NCBI GenBank assembly: GCA_964429355.1
Contig: CAYSCH010000062.1
Location: forward strand, 1-32,303
Length of the DNA stretch: 32,303 nucleotides
Direction of reading: 5' to 3'
DNA from: JAAYAY01 sp964429355
Lineage (GTDB): Bacteria; Planctomycetota; Planctomycetia; Pirellulales; Thermoguttaceae
Position 1 is the first letter of the stretch. Every line of letters begins with the position of its first letter. Positions 7,463 through 16,945 of the stretch are shown here, piece after piece. A program made the translations under genes and the position numbers. Below the pieces are notes generated by a model that was given only the letters and a program-made list of their open reading frames with translations, was not told the DNA's origin and made no database searches.

Positions 7463-8698
7463 CTATCCGAGTTTCCACGGAGCGCGATACTCGTAGTGGA
7501 GCAGCTCGTTGGCTTCAGGGAAGTTGGTGATTTTTTCTGCAACCGGATCCCACTCGAGGCGTTTGCCGAGCGTGTGCGAGATATGGGACAGGTGGGCCAT
7601 CAGGGTCGAGCGGTGCCCATCCTCGATGTCGCAGTTCGGTTTTTCCCGGGTCCGCATGCAATCGAGGAAGTTCCGGGCGTGGAGAGCCGTGTGATTCTTG
7701 TTGCCGCCATCTTCCTTGACGTCCATGGCCTCCATACGCGGTTTCGAGTCCTGAAACTGGCCGCCTTGTTCGGGAATAACCTCGAATCGGCCGTCTCCAC
7801 AGTACAGGGTGCCCTGGGTGCCGCGAATCTCGAAATACCCTTCTCGGGGTAGCGTGCGGTTCCCGCTCGACTCGTACATGCCAAAATTCAGAAGCCGACC
7901 GGCAGGGAATTGGAATGTGACATGGAGGGTATCGGGTATGGTTCGATCATCATCGACTACGTATTTTCCTCCCATGGCGCAGATCGAGGTCGGGGCCTCG
8001 TCGCCGGTGATCCAGCGGATGCAATCGAAGAAATGCACGCCGTTGTTGGCCGTTTGCGAGGAGTAGAGGTTCCACCAGCGGAACTTGTAAGGAGCGATGT
8101 TCGCCTGAAAAGGCCGCATCGGGCGCGGGCCGAGCCACATCTCCCAGTTCAGATCGGCGGGCGGATCGCTCGGCGGCTCGTGACCGATGCCTCGAGGGTA
8201 GAGGTTGCTGCGGTGGTACGTGCGGGAGACCGACACATGTCCAAGCCCGCCTCCACGTACGAGTTCGGCGGCCTGGGCATAGAGAGGGGATGAACGACGG
8301 TGCAGGCCAACCGTCACAACACGTTCTGTCTCCCTCGCCACCTCGATCATGCGGCGGCCTTCACGGACCGTGATGGAGACAGGCTTTTCTACGTACACAT
8401 CTTTGCCGGCCTTGCAGGCCTCGATCGTCTGGATGGCGTGCCAGTGGTCGGGCGTGGCAATGACCACCGCATCGATATCCTGACGTTCCAACAGTCTGCG
8501 AAAGTCCTCGTAGGTCTCGGGCTTTCCGCCGAGGCGCTCTTTGGCCGCCAGGAGAGCCGCTCCGTGGACGTCGCACAGCGCGACGATCTCCATGTCCTTA
8601 TGGGTCAGAAACGCGGAGATCAACTGGCCGCCTCGGTTTGCCACACCGATGAAACCAAGCCGTATCCGATCATTCGCGCCCGTCTGTGTCTGAGCCAT
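7463..8698 (-). CDS. Gfo/Idh/MocA oxidoreductase without leader
   Basis: This 411-residue NAD(P)-dependent sugar or inositol dehydrogenase-type protein has the dinucleotide-binding GFIGVANRGG near residues 15-24. The family's catalytic EKP motif is at 104-106 (VYVEKPVSI). The C-terminal half is the alpha/beta domain typical of planctomycete members (NANNGVHFFDCIRWITGDEA-like region) and ends in YEYRAPWKLG. The start ATG 8698 has GGAG upstream. Unlike its neighbour it has no Tat or signal peptide, so it should be cytoplasmic. It lies 61 bases downstream of a close paralog on the same strand and is probably co-transcribed. Substrate unknown. Confidence 0.88.
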   Translation of the reverse strand: MAQTQTGANDRIRLGFIGVANRGGQLISAFLTHKDMEIVALCDVHGAALLAAKERLGGKPETYEDFRRLLERQDIDAVVIATPDHWHAIQTIEACKAGKDVYVEKPVSITVREGRRMIEVARETERVVTVGLHRRSSPLYAQAAELVRGGGLGHVSVSRTYHRSNLYPRGIGHEPPSDPPADLNWEMWLGPRPMRPFQANIAPYKFRWWNLYSSQTANNGVHFFDCIRWITGDEAPTSICAMGGKYVVDDDRTIPDTLHVTFQFPAGRLLNFGMYESSGNRTLPREGYFEIRGTQGTLYCGDGRFEVIPEQGGQFQDSKPRMEAMDVKEDGGNKNHTALHARNFLDCMRTREKPNCDIEDGHRSTLMAHLSHISHTLGKRLEWDPVAEKITNFPEANELLHYEYRAPWKLG

Positions 8699-8759
8699 CC
8701 CAAATCTCCGTTATCTGAATCTCTCGCCCAACGCGTTGCTTTACGGCCAGCGGCTGCGA

Positions 8760-10088
8760 CTATCCCAGCTTCCAGGGGCTGCGGTACTCATAGTGCAACA
8801 ACTCGTTAGCCGCCTCGCTGTTGGTGAACCGTTCTTTCTCGGCGTCCCAGTTGAGACGTTCGCCAACGGCCAGCGAGATGTTCGCCATCAGGCTGAACGT
8901 GGTGGAGCGATGACCGATCTCGACATCCGCCCTCGGCTTCTCGCGGGTTCGCATGCAATCCAGGAAATCGCGGGCATGGAGAGCCGTGAGGGTCTCGTTC
9001 TTGCCGTCGGCCTCAACCTTCTCGGGTTTCATTCGCGGATCGCGGGGTTCTTGGAACTGGCCGCCCCGTTCCGGCTCGATCTCGTACCCTCGCCCGCTCG
9101 GGTACACATAGACCGTCCCCTGCGTTCCTCGCAACTCGATCTCGCCCGCCGGAAAGGCCGGATTCCCGCTCGCTTCGTACTGACCGAAGATTGCCAACCG
9201 GCCTGAGGCGAATTCGAAACACGCTTCGAGGGTGTCGGGAATGGTGCGATCGTCGTCGACAGCAAATCGGCCTCCCATGGCACAAACCGAACTGGGAGCC
9301 AGTTCGCCGGTGCACCAGCGGATGGCGTCCAGATAATGGACGCCCCAGTTGCCCATCTGGGAAGAATAGAGATGCCACCAGCGAAACTTGTACGGGGCGA
9401 TGTTGTCCTGGTAGGGGCGTTCCGGACGCGGTCCGAGCCAGAGATCCCAGTTCAAACCCGGCGGGGACGCCGTCGATTGGGCACGCCCGATGCCGCCCGG
9501 AGTCATGTTGCTCAACCGGTAGGCCCTCGCAACTGCAATGTGGCCGACATCGCCGGCGATGGTCCGTTTCGCCAGTCCCTCGTAAAGAGCGGAACTCCGA
9601 CGGTGCGTTCCCACCTGAACAACCCGCTGGTTGCGCCGCGCGGCTTCCACCATCCGCCGTCCCTCGTGGATCGTGACCGACAAGGGTTTCTCAACGTAAA
9701 CGTCCTTCCCGGCGTCGCACGCCGCGACGGTCTGGATCGCGTGCCAGTGATCAGGCGTGGCAATAACGATCGCGTCAAGATCCTGGCGGTCGATGAGCTC
9801 GCGGAAATCCTCGCAAGTCTCCGCCTTGCCGTCCAGGCGGGCGCTGGCTTTCTCAAGCGCGGGCTGAAAGACGTCGCAAAGTGCGGCTATCTCGCAGTCC
9901 TTGTGTTCCATGAAAGCCGACATGAGCTGCCCCCCGCGATTGGCAACACCTATACAGCCGACCCGGATGCGGTCATTGGCACCGAGCACTCGCGCCGCCT
10001 CCAGCTTGGGGACTCGCAACGCATCGGCAGCCAGCGCTGCCGCAACACCGGTTCGCGTGAAAGCTCTTCGCGAAATCTTGGTCGCCAT
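8760..10088 (-). CDS. Gfo/Idh/MocA oxidoreductase with Tat-type leader
   Basis: A 442-residue paralog of the gene just downstream, with near-identical motifs: GCIGVANRGG (44-53), TPDHWHAIQT (111-120) and catalytic EKP (133-135). It adds an N-terminal leader of about 33 residues with twin arginines (MATKISRRAFTRTGVAAALA), the Tat-style leader common on planctomycete members of this family. ATG 10088 is preferred over longer versions because the leader begins there and GGAGAG precedes it. Whether the protein is truly exported is uncertain: the leader's hydrophobic part is short and many relatives keep a vestigial leader. It is the first gene of a two-gene unit. Confidence 0.88.
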   Translation of the reverse strand: MATKISRRAFTRTGVAAALAADALRVPKLEAARVLGANDRIRVGCIGVANRGGQLMSAFMEHKDCEIAALCDVFQPALEKASARLDGKAETCEDFRELIDRQDLDAIVIATPDHWHAIQTVAACDAGKDVYVEKPLSVTIHEGRRMVEAARRNQRVVQVGTHRRSSALYEGLAKRTIAGDVGHIAVARAYRLSNMTPGGIGRAQSTASPPGLNWDLWLGPRPERPYQDNIAPYKFRWWHLYSSQMGNWGVHYLDAIRWCTGELAPSSVCAMGGRFAVDDDRTIPDTLEACFEFASGRLAIFGQYEASGNPAFPAGEIELRGTQGTVYVYPSGRGYEIEPERGGQFQEPRDPRMKPEKVEADGKNETLTALHARDFLDCMRTREKPRADVEIGHRSTTFSLMANISLAVGERLNWDAEKERFTNSEAANELLHYEYRSPWKLG

Positions 10089-10520
10089 CAGTATCTCTCC
10101 CGCCAAAGCTGGTAGCAGTTCGCAGATCCATCGCGTCGAGGACCGTCGAAGTCGATGCCCAGATGTTAGGGAGTCGGACGAGAAAAATCCACCAACCCGA
10201 GCAGGTGGAGAAGAAAAAAACACGCCCCGCGTGGATCTCGAAGGGATACTGCTGAGGCGTTCTCCGGCTACGGCGATTCTGAGCGCCGCTCACAAACCAC
10301 CGATTGTACCACCCATGCCGTGGGAAAGTTCTGTCAGGGCAGACAAATAATGGCCAAACGGACCACCCCTCTGGAGAAGCAATTGGCCCCCGCCGATCTC
10401 AATGGTGTTTGGTATGGACATCCGTCAAGAATCGGCTATTCTTTCCTGGTAGGCAGGCAAGCGGCATTCGCATGTGCCGGAGGAGAGGATGCCACTCAAC
10501 CCGCTTGGGAGGTTCCGGTC
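10089..10520. other. Divergent intergenic region
   Basis: These 432 bases separate the minus-strand oxidoreductase pair from the plus-strand response regulator. An open frame (ATG 10350) runs in phase into the regulator gene, but it looks non-conserved and the regulator has its own strong start. No clear promoter elements or hairpins stood out. Confidence 0.4.
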
Positions 10521-11000
10521 ATGGCAAAAAAAACCGTCTTGTTAGCGGAAGACGATCCAGGGCATGAGGCCCTGTTTCGGCGGGTCGTGCCCCATGCGGA
10601 GGTGGATTGCGAACTTGTGGTGGTCCACGATGGTGTTGAAGCTCTTGAGTACCTCTTCGCCACCGGGGAGTACGGGCATCGCGACGCGGACGATGTTCCG
10701 GACCTGTTTCTTCTCGATCTGAGAATGCCACGGATGGACGGTCTTCAGGTGCTCCAAGTACTTCGTCGGGTTCGAGGCGTGGAACGGCGAGACCTTCCTC
10801 CAATCATCGTATTGACCAGCTCGGAGCGGGATGAAGATATTGCCCAGGCCTACGAATTGGGTGCCCAGAGCTATATCTGCAAACCCATGAGCTACCCGGA
10901 GTTCGCCGACACCGTATGCGATACCCTGGAATACTGGTTGGGGCTGAATCGCCCGGTTCCGAAGCGGGTGGAAGGTGCGTTGCCACCCGACGCCGGATAA
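10521..11000 (+). CDS. Single-domain response regulator (Rcp1-like)
   Basis: A 159-residue stand-alone receiver domain with no DNA-binding output. The acidic pocket is Glu10-Asp11-Asp12, the phospho-acceptor is Asp66 in LFLLDLRMPRMDG, and the signalling Thr99 (VLTSS) and Lys121 (CKPMSYPEF) are all present. The extended loop before Asp66 (FATGEYGHRDADDVPD) is typical of phytochrome-associated Rcp1-type regulators. ATG 10521 is supported by GGGAGG eight bases upstream. No histidine kinase is adjacent, so the partner is unknown. It probably relays phosphate or controls a partner by protein contact. A hairpin 50 bases after the stop may end the transcript. Confidence 0.9.
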   Translation: MAKKTVLLAEDDPGHEALFRRVVPHAEVDCELVVVHDGVEALEYLFATGEYGHRDADDVPDLFLLDLRMPRMDGLQVLQVLRRVRGVERRDLPPIIVLTSSERDEDIAQAYELGAQSYICKPMSYPEFADTVCDTLEYWLGLNRPVPKRVEGALPPDAG

Positions 11001-11050
11001 CGGTGCAACGCGTCCGAGTAGCAGGCGAGAACGTTCCTGCCCCCTCCACG

Positions 11051-11072
11051 GGGATACGAATCGGAGTATCCC
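11051..11072 (+). terminator. Candidate hairpin after response regulator
   Basis: GGGATAC (11051-11057) pairs perfectly with GTATCCC (11066-11072) across an 8-base loop. Only a weak TCGTTT follows, so intrinsic termination is uncertain. Its position, 50 bases beyond the regulator stop, fits a 3' end. Confidence 0.35.
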
Positions 11073-11282
11073 TCGTTTGGCCTCAGCCGATCTGGTACTT
11101 GGATGTGTGCATGAGGTGGCGGCAATACTCTACGGTTGTCCATCGCCTTGGCGCGTGGATCTGAACTCGTCTTGCATTGCTTGGGCAAGCTGGTTATTCT
11201 CGCACGGCATTTTGCCGGGCGACAGTTCGGACGCTACGTGGCGACCGGAATTGCCCTGGCCCAGGTATCGGGGGACGCCTTC

Positions 11283-12044
11283 GTGCCCAATTCCACCTCC
11301 CAGACGGCCTTGCCCCATTCCCCAGCCTGTCGCCTCGCCGGGCTTGGCAACTCCGTCGTAATCCTCCTGACGCTCACTGGGTGCGGGACGTTCACGGCCG
11401 GAAGCAAGAATGCAGACGGGGTGCAGTTGTATCAACAGGGGCAGTACCAGCCCGCCCTCGAAAAATTCCAGCAAGCGGCCAATGCGGATCCCAATGATCC
11501 GGATGCGGCCTATAACCTGGGCCGAGTTTACCATCGGCTCGCCGCAATCAACAACGACGCCAAGGCGGCGGCACAGGCGGAACAGTTTTATCAGATCGCC
11601 ATCGATCGGGACAGCAACCACGTAGAAGCACATCGAGCCCTGGCGGTGTTCTATGTCGAACAAGGAGAGAGCAACAGGGCATTCAATCTGCTGGAAGAGT
11701 GGGCCGTCCGGCAATCGAACGCCCCGGATCCCCATATCGAGCTGGCACGGCTCCATGAGGAATTTGGCGATAAGGCAGCCGCGAAGGAGCAGTTGCTCGA
11801 AGCACTCGCCATCGATCACGAGAATCCCCGAACGCTCGCTGCGTTAGGGCGCCTGCGAGACGAAGCGGGGGAGTACGCTCAAGCCATGGAGAACTACCGC
11901 AAATCGCTCGCGCTGGACCGATTTCAGCCCGAAGTTGCCTCTCGCGTTAACGCTCTGCAGAGCTCATTGTCGACCGCTCCGCTCTACACATCCCCCAGCA
12001 GTGATACCCGAATGGTAAGTTCCGGCATGCCCACGCAGCGGTAG
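11283..12044 (+). CDS. TPR-repeat lipoprotein
   Basis: A helical-repeat scaffold protein of about 253 residues. The N-terminal hydrophobic segment ends in a lipobox (LTGC, Cys34 from the chosen start), which predicts lipid anchoring. The rest is some four to five tetratricopeptide repeats, for example LYQQGQYQPALEKFQQAANA, DAAYNLGRVYHRLA and EYAQAMENYRKSLALD. A polar tail follows. The start is uncertain: GTG 11283 has GGGGGA upstream, TTG 11310 would shorten the leader, and the frame is open further back. TPR lipoproteins usually act in envelope assembly or protein complexes; the specific role here is unknown. Confidence 0.75.
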   Translation: MPNSTSQTALPHSPACRLAGLGNSVVILLTLTGCGTFTAGSKNADGVQLYQQGQYQPALEKFQQAANADPNDPDAAYNLGRVYHRLAAINNDAKAAAQAEQFYQIAIDRDSNHVEAHRALAVFYVEQGESNRAFNLLEEWAVRQSNAPDPHIELARLHEEFGDKAAAKEQLLEALAIDHENPRTLAALGRLRDEAGEYAQAMENYRKSLALDRFQPEVASRVNALQSSLSTAPLYTSPSSDTRMVSSGMPTQR

Positions 12045-12443
12045 GGTCCCGCCGACGCCATTTCTCCGCTCCCGCAATCATGCCCTCACTGGGCCTCTTG
12101 CCGTACCGACCGGAAGCGAATCCCTCTCTGACAAGGAGCCCCCGCTGGTGGCTCGGAGTATCGCCCCCCCCGGCAGGCTCGTCCTACTGAGATGTCGCTG
12201 GCCTTCTGCCGGCCAGTGGAACTTCAGAACCAGTGCCATCTGCGGTAGTGGTGGCGCCGGCGAGGCCGCCCCCATCCCCAAAGGTGCCAGCGGCCGCTAA
12301 AATAGTTCGTTTATCGCATTCGGCGACCGCGTTTCTGGCGGTCCGCGGCTCAGATCCGTTGTGGATTGGCCGCGACCGGAGCGTGAAAGCCCTCTCCCGT
12401 TTCCGCCACAAGACGGACTCCATTCAGACAGAAGGGAAGTACG
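12045..12443. other. Spacer before serA with one hairpin
   Basis: These 399 bases hold no convincing gene. A hairpin at 12196-12218 (CTGGCC pairing with GGCCAG, 7-base loop, extendable by a G-T and a C-G pair) has no T-run. The perfect palindrome AGCGGCCGCT lies at 12289-12298, just ahead of an A/T-rich TAAAAT. The serA promoter is probably in the last 150 bases but is not clear. Confidence 0.35.
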
Positions 12444-14069
12444 ATGCCTCGTGTGATTGTGTTGGATCCCCTTTCGCAAGACGGACTGGACCTCCTCGAG
12501 TCAGCCGGCAACATCGAGTACGAGATTCGCACTGGGCTGTCAGGCAAGGAATTGAAACAGGCGCTGACGGAATACGATGGCGCGATCTGCCGCAGCGGAG
12601 TGAAGATTACGGCGGAGGCTCTCGAGGGTAACAAGCGGCTGAAGGCGATCGCACGGGCTGGAGTTGGAACCGACAATATTGACAAGGATGCGGCGACCCA
12701 CCAGGGCATCGTCGTGATGAACACGCCGGGAGGCAACACGATCTCGACGGCCGAACAGACGATCACGTTGATGATGGCCCTCTCCCGGAATATCCATGCC
12801 GCCTATCAGAGCCTGGTCGAAGGACGCTGGGATCGCAAACTCTACATGGGCACCCAGTTGGCCGGCAAGACGCTGGGAATCATCGGTCTCGGCCGTATCG
12901 GGCAGGCGGTTGCCAAACGTGCCCAGGCCCTGGAGATGCAGGTGATCGGCTACGATCCGTTCCTTTCGGCCCAGCGGGCAAAGGATCTGGGCATCACAAC
13001 ATGCGACTCGCCCAAGGAGATGCTTCCCGATATCGACTACCTGACGGTTCACACGCCCCTGACGGACGAGACGCGAAACCTGATTGGCAAGGATGAGATC
13101 GCGTTGATGAAGCGCGGCGTGCGCCTGATCAACTGTGCCCGGGGGGGCATCTACAATGAGGAAGCGCTCGTTGAAGGTCTCAAGAGCGGGGCACTGGCGG
13201 GAGTCGCTCTGGACGTCTTCGTTTCCGAACCGTGCACCAACAGCTCGCTGTTCGGCATGCCTGGTGTGCTCTGCACACCGCACCTCGGAGCAAGCACCGA
13301 AGAGGCGCAGACGAATGTGGCTGTCGAGGCGGCGGAGCTGCTCATCGACTTCTTCACGACCGGAGCGATCCGGCAGTCCGTCAATATGTCGCCCCTGGAT
13401 CCGAAGACTTTGGAGGGGTTGCGAGGGCACCTCAACGTGGCTTACCGGCTGGGGATACTCTTGGCACAGGTAGACCACGCGCCGCCGATTTCGTGCCGGC
13501 TGAGTTACCAGGGGGATGCCAGCAAAAAAAATACATCCCTCATTACGGCCGCCTTTGCCGCTGGTCTCATGCAGCACGCCATGGATTGCGAAGTCAACAT
13601 CGTCAATGCGGAAGTGTTGCTGCGCGAGCGTGGAATCGAGCTGGTTGAGGAACGGTCGACCGATCCGGGAGAATTCAGCTCGTTGATTACGGCGGAAGTC
13701 GTCAGTGACCAGATGACATCGAAGGCATCCGGAACGCTGTTCGGAAACAAGCCGCGCCTTGTGCGGAAGGGAGACTTTCAGGTCGAAGCCCCACTGGGGG
13801 GTACCCTGCTCCTGTTCAACCACCGCGACACGCCGGGCGTCATCGGACGAGTGGGGGCCCTGTTCGGCAAGCACCGGGTCAACATTGCTCAGATGTCGGT
13901 AGGCCGCGTGAGTGATCAACCGGGCGGTCAGGCCGTCGGCATCCTCACCCTGGATAGCCAACCCCCGGCGGAATCCCTGGCCGAACTCCTCTCGCTCGAC
14001 GCCATCAGCCGGGCTTCGATTGTAAAGCTGCCTGCCGCCAACGAACTGCCCGCCTGGATGGGTGGGTGA
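12444..14069 (+). CDS. serA: D-3-phosphoglycerate dehydrogenase, long form
   Basis: SerA oxidises 3-phosphoglycerate to 3-phosphohydroxypyruvate with NAD+, the first step of serine synthesis. The 541-residue product has the NAD-binding GLGRIG at residues 148-153. The catalytic Arg233 (NCARGG), Glu262 (FVSEPC) and His280 (TPHLGAS) are present. An intervening ASB-type domain (about 320-455) is followed by a C-terminal ACT domain (about 463-541, FNHRDTPGVIGRVG), where serine usually acts as an allosteric inhibitor. This is the long architecture of many bacteria such as Mycobacterium and Bacillus. ATG 12444 follows AAGGGAAG at good spacing. The gene stands alone, with no serB or serC nearby. Confidence 0.95.
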   Translation: MPRVIVLDPLSQDGLDLLESAGNIEYEIRTGLSGKELKQALTEYDGAICRSGVKITAEALEGNKRLKAIARAGVGTDNIDKDAATHQGIVVMNTPGGNTISTAEQTITLMMALSRNIHAAYQSLVEGRWDRKLYMGTQLAGKTLGIIGLGRIGQAVAKRAQALEMQVIGYDPFLSAQRAKDLGITTCDSPKEMLPDIDYLTVHTPLTDETRNLIGKDEIALMKRGVRLINCARGGIYNEEALVEGLKSGALAGVALDVFVSEPCTNSSLFGMPGVLCTPHLGASTEEAQTNVAVEAAELLIDFFTTGAIRQSVNMSPLDPKTLEGLRGHLNVAYRLGILLAQVDHAPPISCRLSYQGDASKKNTSLITAAFAAGLMQHAMDCEVNIVNAEVLLRERGIELVEERSTDPGEFSSLITAEVVSDQMTSKASGTLFGNKPRLVRKGDFQVEAPLGGTLLLFNHRDTPGVIGRVGALFGKHRVNIAQMSVGRVSDQPGGQAVGILTLDSQPPAESLAELLSLDAISRASIVKLPAANELPAWMGG

Positions 14070-14078
14070 TCCGGATCG

Positions 14079-14108
14079 GGTGGCAGGGTGACAGTGGTTG
14101 GTGCCACC
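14079..14108 (+). other. Hairpin just after serA
   Basis: GGTGGCA (14079-14085) pairs perfectly with TGCCACC (14102-14108) across a 16-base loop, starting 10 bases after the serA stop. No T-run follows. It may protect or shape the 3' end of the message. Confidence 0.3.
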
Positions 14109-14271
14109 GAAATGCCCGATAGTACGCCTGGGCGCAATTGCCATAATCAGAACCCGAGGGCGATGAGTCCAGCGGTCGTTCGGCAGCGTCAGCGGAACGA
14201 ACTTGAGTCGCGGTCGCCGGAGCGTTAGCCTGGAAGAATCCGGCGACCTTGGTTCATTTCGAGCACGAAGT

Positions 14272-15635
14272 ATGCAGTTTCCGTTTCTTCTGGCGGTCTT
14301 GGCCGCGCTGATCATCGCTGAGAACTGTTCGCCCGAGCCGGCCGGCGGGGTCCTGTGGCGTTTGGGGCTGATGGTGCTGGCGATGGCCGTGGTCGTGGTT
14401 GGTGCCGTCGTCGTCAGCCTGATCACGTCGGTGCGGTTGCANNNNNNNNNNGTGGGCGATGGCGACGTCGGCACACGTGGCTATGGATCGCCGCGGTGGG
14501 GATCATTTCCACCGCAATCGGTTGGCCTCAGGTGGTTCGGTTCAACTGGGGGCTGGACGGCAGTTTCCTGATCGACGAGTTGCTGATCCTGGTACCGGTC
14601 CTGGTCCCCCTGGTGCTGTCGTGGGTGGCATTCTACGGAATCGAGCGGGCAACCTATTCGGCAAGGTCCGCTGCCGGTCTTGCCGAATTGAGGCCGGTAC
14701 CGTCGTTGGCGCACACCCTCTCCCTCTACGCCAGACACTACTTTGGGGTAATGCTTCTGCCCATTCTCATCCTGATCGCGGTGCAGGATGCGGTCGCCCT
14801 GTGGTTGCCGAGCGCACTTCGTAGCGGGTGGTCGGTGGCAATCTACGCCGCCCCGATCGGGCTTTTGGTCGCCTTCTTTCCTCTCCTGCTCCGCCGGCTA
14901 TGGAAAACGCGGCCCCTCGGAACCGGCCAGTTGCGAGATCGTCTGACCGCCTTGTCTCACAGGGCACGCCTGCCGATCCGCGAGATCCTGATCTGGGAAA
15001 CACGAGGAGCGGTTGTGAATGCGGCTGTCTCCGGTTGGGTACCCGGCTACCGCTACGTGTTCTTGACGGATGGACTTATCGACCGGCTCACCACCGACGA
15101 AATCGAGGCGGTCTTCGGGCATGAACTGGGCCACATCCGCCGTCGCCATCTGCTCCTGCGCGGACTGGTGATGGTGGCCCCGCTGAGCCTGCTGATGGGT
15201 GTCGAACTCGTATGGCCCGATTCGGAAACGTGGCTCGATGCAATCACGACTCAAGTCAACGCGACGGCTCAACTCCCCTTGGCAATTGGCACCCTTGCCG
15301 TGCTCTCGTCCTACGCCTACTTCGTGTTCGGCGGATTCTGCCGGATCATGGAGAAGGAAGCCGACCTGTACGGTTGCAGCATGCTGTCGGCAGAGACTCT
15401 GGAGCAGGCCTGCCGGGTATTCATCTCGGCCCTGGAAAAACTGGGGGTCGAGTCGGGTTTGAGCCGGAGCCGGGGAACGTGGCAGCATCCCAGTATCTCG
15501 CGACGCACAGAGTTTCTGGCCCGGGTTTCGAGTGATCCGGAACAGCGTCGCCGGTTCGAACGCCGCGTGATGAGCCTGGATTGGCTCCTGGTTGCCTGCG
15601 TGCTGGTTCCGGCGCTGTTGGCGGTGTTTGCCTAG
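14272..15635 (+). CDS. M48-family membrane metallopeptidase (gap inside)
   Basis: A zinc endopeptidase of the HtpX/Ste24 type. The zinc motif HELGH is at 15120-15134 and the third ligand is the Glu of EKEAD at 15351-15365. Several hydrophobic segments precede the catalytic domain (MQFPFLLAVLAALIIAE at the start, LLILVPVLVPLVLSW and MLLPILILIAVQDAV later) and two more follow, the last at the C-terminus. A 10-N placeholder at 14442-14451 interrupts the gene, and the frames on its two sides differ. For one continuous gene the true gap must be 2 modulo 3 in length. The start ATG 14272 begins a membrane segment but has only a weak ribosome site. The gene is convergent with amn, 21 bases away. Confidence 0.8.
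14442..14451. other. Assembly gap (10 N) in M48 gene
   Basis: Ten unknown bases interrupt the peptidase coding frame. All gaps in the window are exactly ten N, so the length is a placeholder. Confidence 0.9.
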
Positions 15636-15656
15636 GCTGCGGTGGCGGCAGGTGGC

Positions 15657-16782
15657 CTACATCGCCGGGCCCCCCATCAAGGGTTCGTCGAGCGCACGGA
15701 TATCGCTGGTCGGCAGTCCTTCCGGAAAATCCTGCTTCGCCAGTTCCAGGGCACCCAGCGCCACGGCGATGTGGTGCTTCTTCGTTTCATCGTAGAAGTC
15801 TTTCGCCTCCTGCGGTAGTTTCGGCCTGCCATGGAGCGGTTTGTCGGAGATGCACAGGAGCGTGGCATTGGGAATCCGGTAGCGAAAACCGTTCGCCGCC
15901 ACGGTGGCCGATTCCATGTCGACCGCCATGCTGCGGCTGGCCTGCAAGCCCACCAGTGTGCCTCGNNNNNNNNNNCTTCCGGTCTTCGAGCACCTTGGCC
16001 AGGTAACGATTCAGCAGAAAACTCGGGGTGATAGGCACCGAGAGCGGTAGGGCGTCGTCCAGCAGGCGATCGGCTCGCATATAGCCCGAGGCAAGCACGA
16101 AATCGCCGATTTCCTGGTGATTACGCACGCCCGCACAGTGGCCAACCATGATCATCGCGTCGGGCCGAAGAACCGCGAGGTGGTCCGTGAAATTCTTGGC
16201 ATTGGAGGGCCCGACGCCAATGTTGACGATGCTGACCCCGTCGTTGTTGGCCGTTTTCTGATGGTAGGCGGGCATCTGCACGCCCGGACGAGGTTTCTCG
16301 CAATCCGGATAGATGCTCGCAAAGACGTCCATGTGCATCTGATAGTTGGTCAACAGGACGTAGCGCTGGAAACTCTCGGCCTTGGTGCCGGTATAGTGCT
16401 CCAACCGCTGGACAGACAGATCGACACGTTCCGGGCCGAACAGGAACAGTTTCTTGCGGGTAATGTCCAGGTCGCTTTCGTCTATCTTCTGCAGCAGCGA
16501 GGGCGAGTTGAGGTCGACTCGGCCCCGCGAGGGTTCAATCCGGATCTCGGCGCCCTGGACGGCAAGTTTCAGCAGTTCCCGCCGCAGGTACCACCGATAG
16601 GCGGCCGGCCGCGCAATCTCCCCGGAGATAACCGGGTTGTGCTTCGACCAGTGACGCGTGACCGTGATCTTCGAGTAGCAGTCGATCGCGTAGATCTTCT
16701 CCATCCGGTCACAGGCATCGTCGATATGGGCAAGCAGACCGGCCGCGTTTTCGCCGGGCTTGATTTTGAACAGTTCGGGCAT
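15657..16782 (-). CDS. amn: AMP nucleosidase (gap inside)
   Basis: Amn hydrolyses AMP to adenine and ribose-5-phosphate, controlling AMP level and feeding purine salvage. The N-terminal domain ends in RVDLSVQRLEHYTGT, a block also found in E. coli Amn (as I recall it). The catalytic nucleoside-phosphorylase-like domain shows VNIGVGPSNAK, HLAVLRPDAMIMVGHCAG, then MAVDMESATVAANGFRYR and LLCISDKPLHG, whose DMESA and SDKPLHG are ribose- and base-binding signatures. A 10-N gap (15966-15975) breaks the frame. By comparison with remembered E. coli Amn some 20-30 residues are hidden there, and the true gap should be a multiple of 3. ATG 16782 has GGAG upstream. The N-terminus is shorter than in E. 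coli. Confidence 0.9.
15966..15975. other. Assembly gap (10 N) in amn
   Basis: Placeholder Ns within amn. Frame continuity and family alignment indicate that more than ten bases are missing. Confidence 0.9.
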
Positions 16783-16894
16783 TGGTAGGCTCCGTGAGAA
16801 ATCAGGTACGGCATTCTAGCGTCCGGCGAGAAGAAGGGGCAGCCCGAAGCCGCGGTCGGCGGCTCCGGGGCGGCACCGCCGGGGATTCATCCAC

Positions 16895-16923
16895 TTGACA
16901 ACGTGTGTGGGTGCGACTATCGA
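16895..16923 (+). promoter_or_regulatory. Candidate sigma-70 promoter for Tat protein gene
   Basis: A consensus -35 TTGACA (16895-16900) is followed by a 17-base spacer and a weak -10 TATCGA (16918-16923). It lies 75 bases before the start of the Tat-exported protein and is the best -35 match noticed in a spacer here. The poor -10 keeps confidence moderate. Confidence 0.4.
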
Positions 16924-16945
16924 TGGGGTCGAGAAACGACTTGGC

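Noticed and set aside
10350..10520. N-terminal extension of the response regulator
   Set aside because: The added residues do not look like a domain, and GGGAGG at the right spacing marks ATG 10521.
12289..12298. AGCGGCCGCT palindrome as an operator before serA
   Set aside because: It is short and fully GC-rich, so easily due to chance at this base composition, and no second copy was seen.
12540..14474. Very long minus-strand frame opposite serA
   Set aside because: It is a mirror of the well-conserved serA codons in GC-rich DNA and has no family features of its own.
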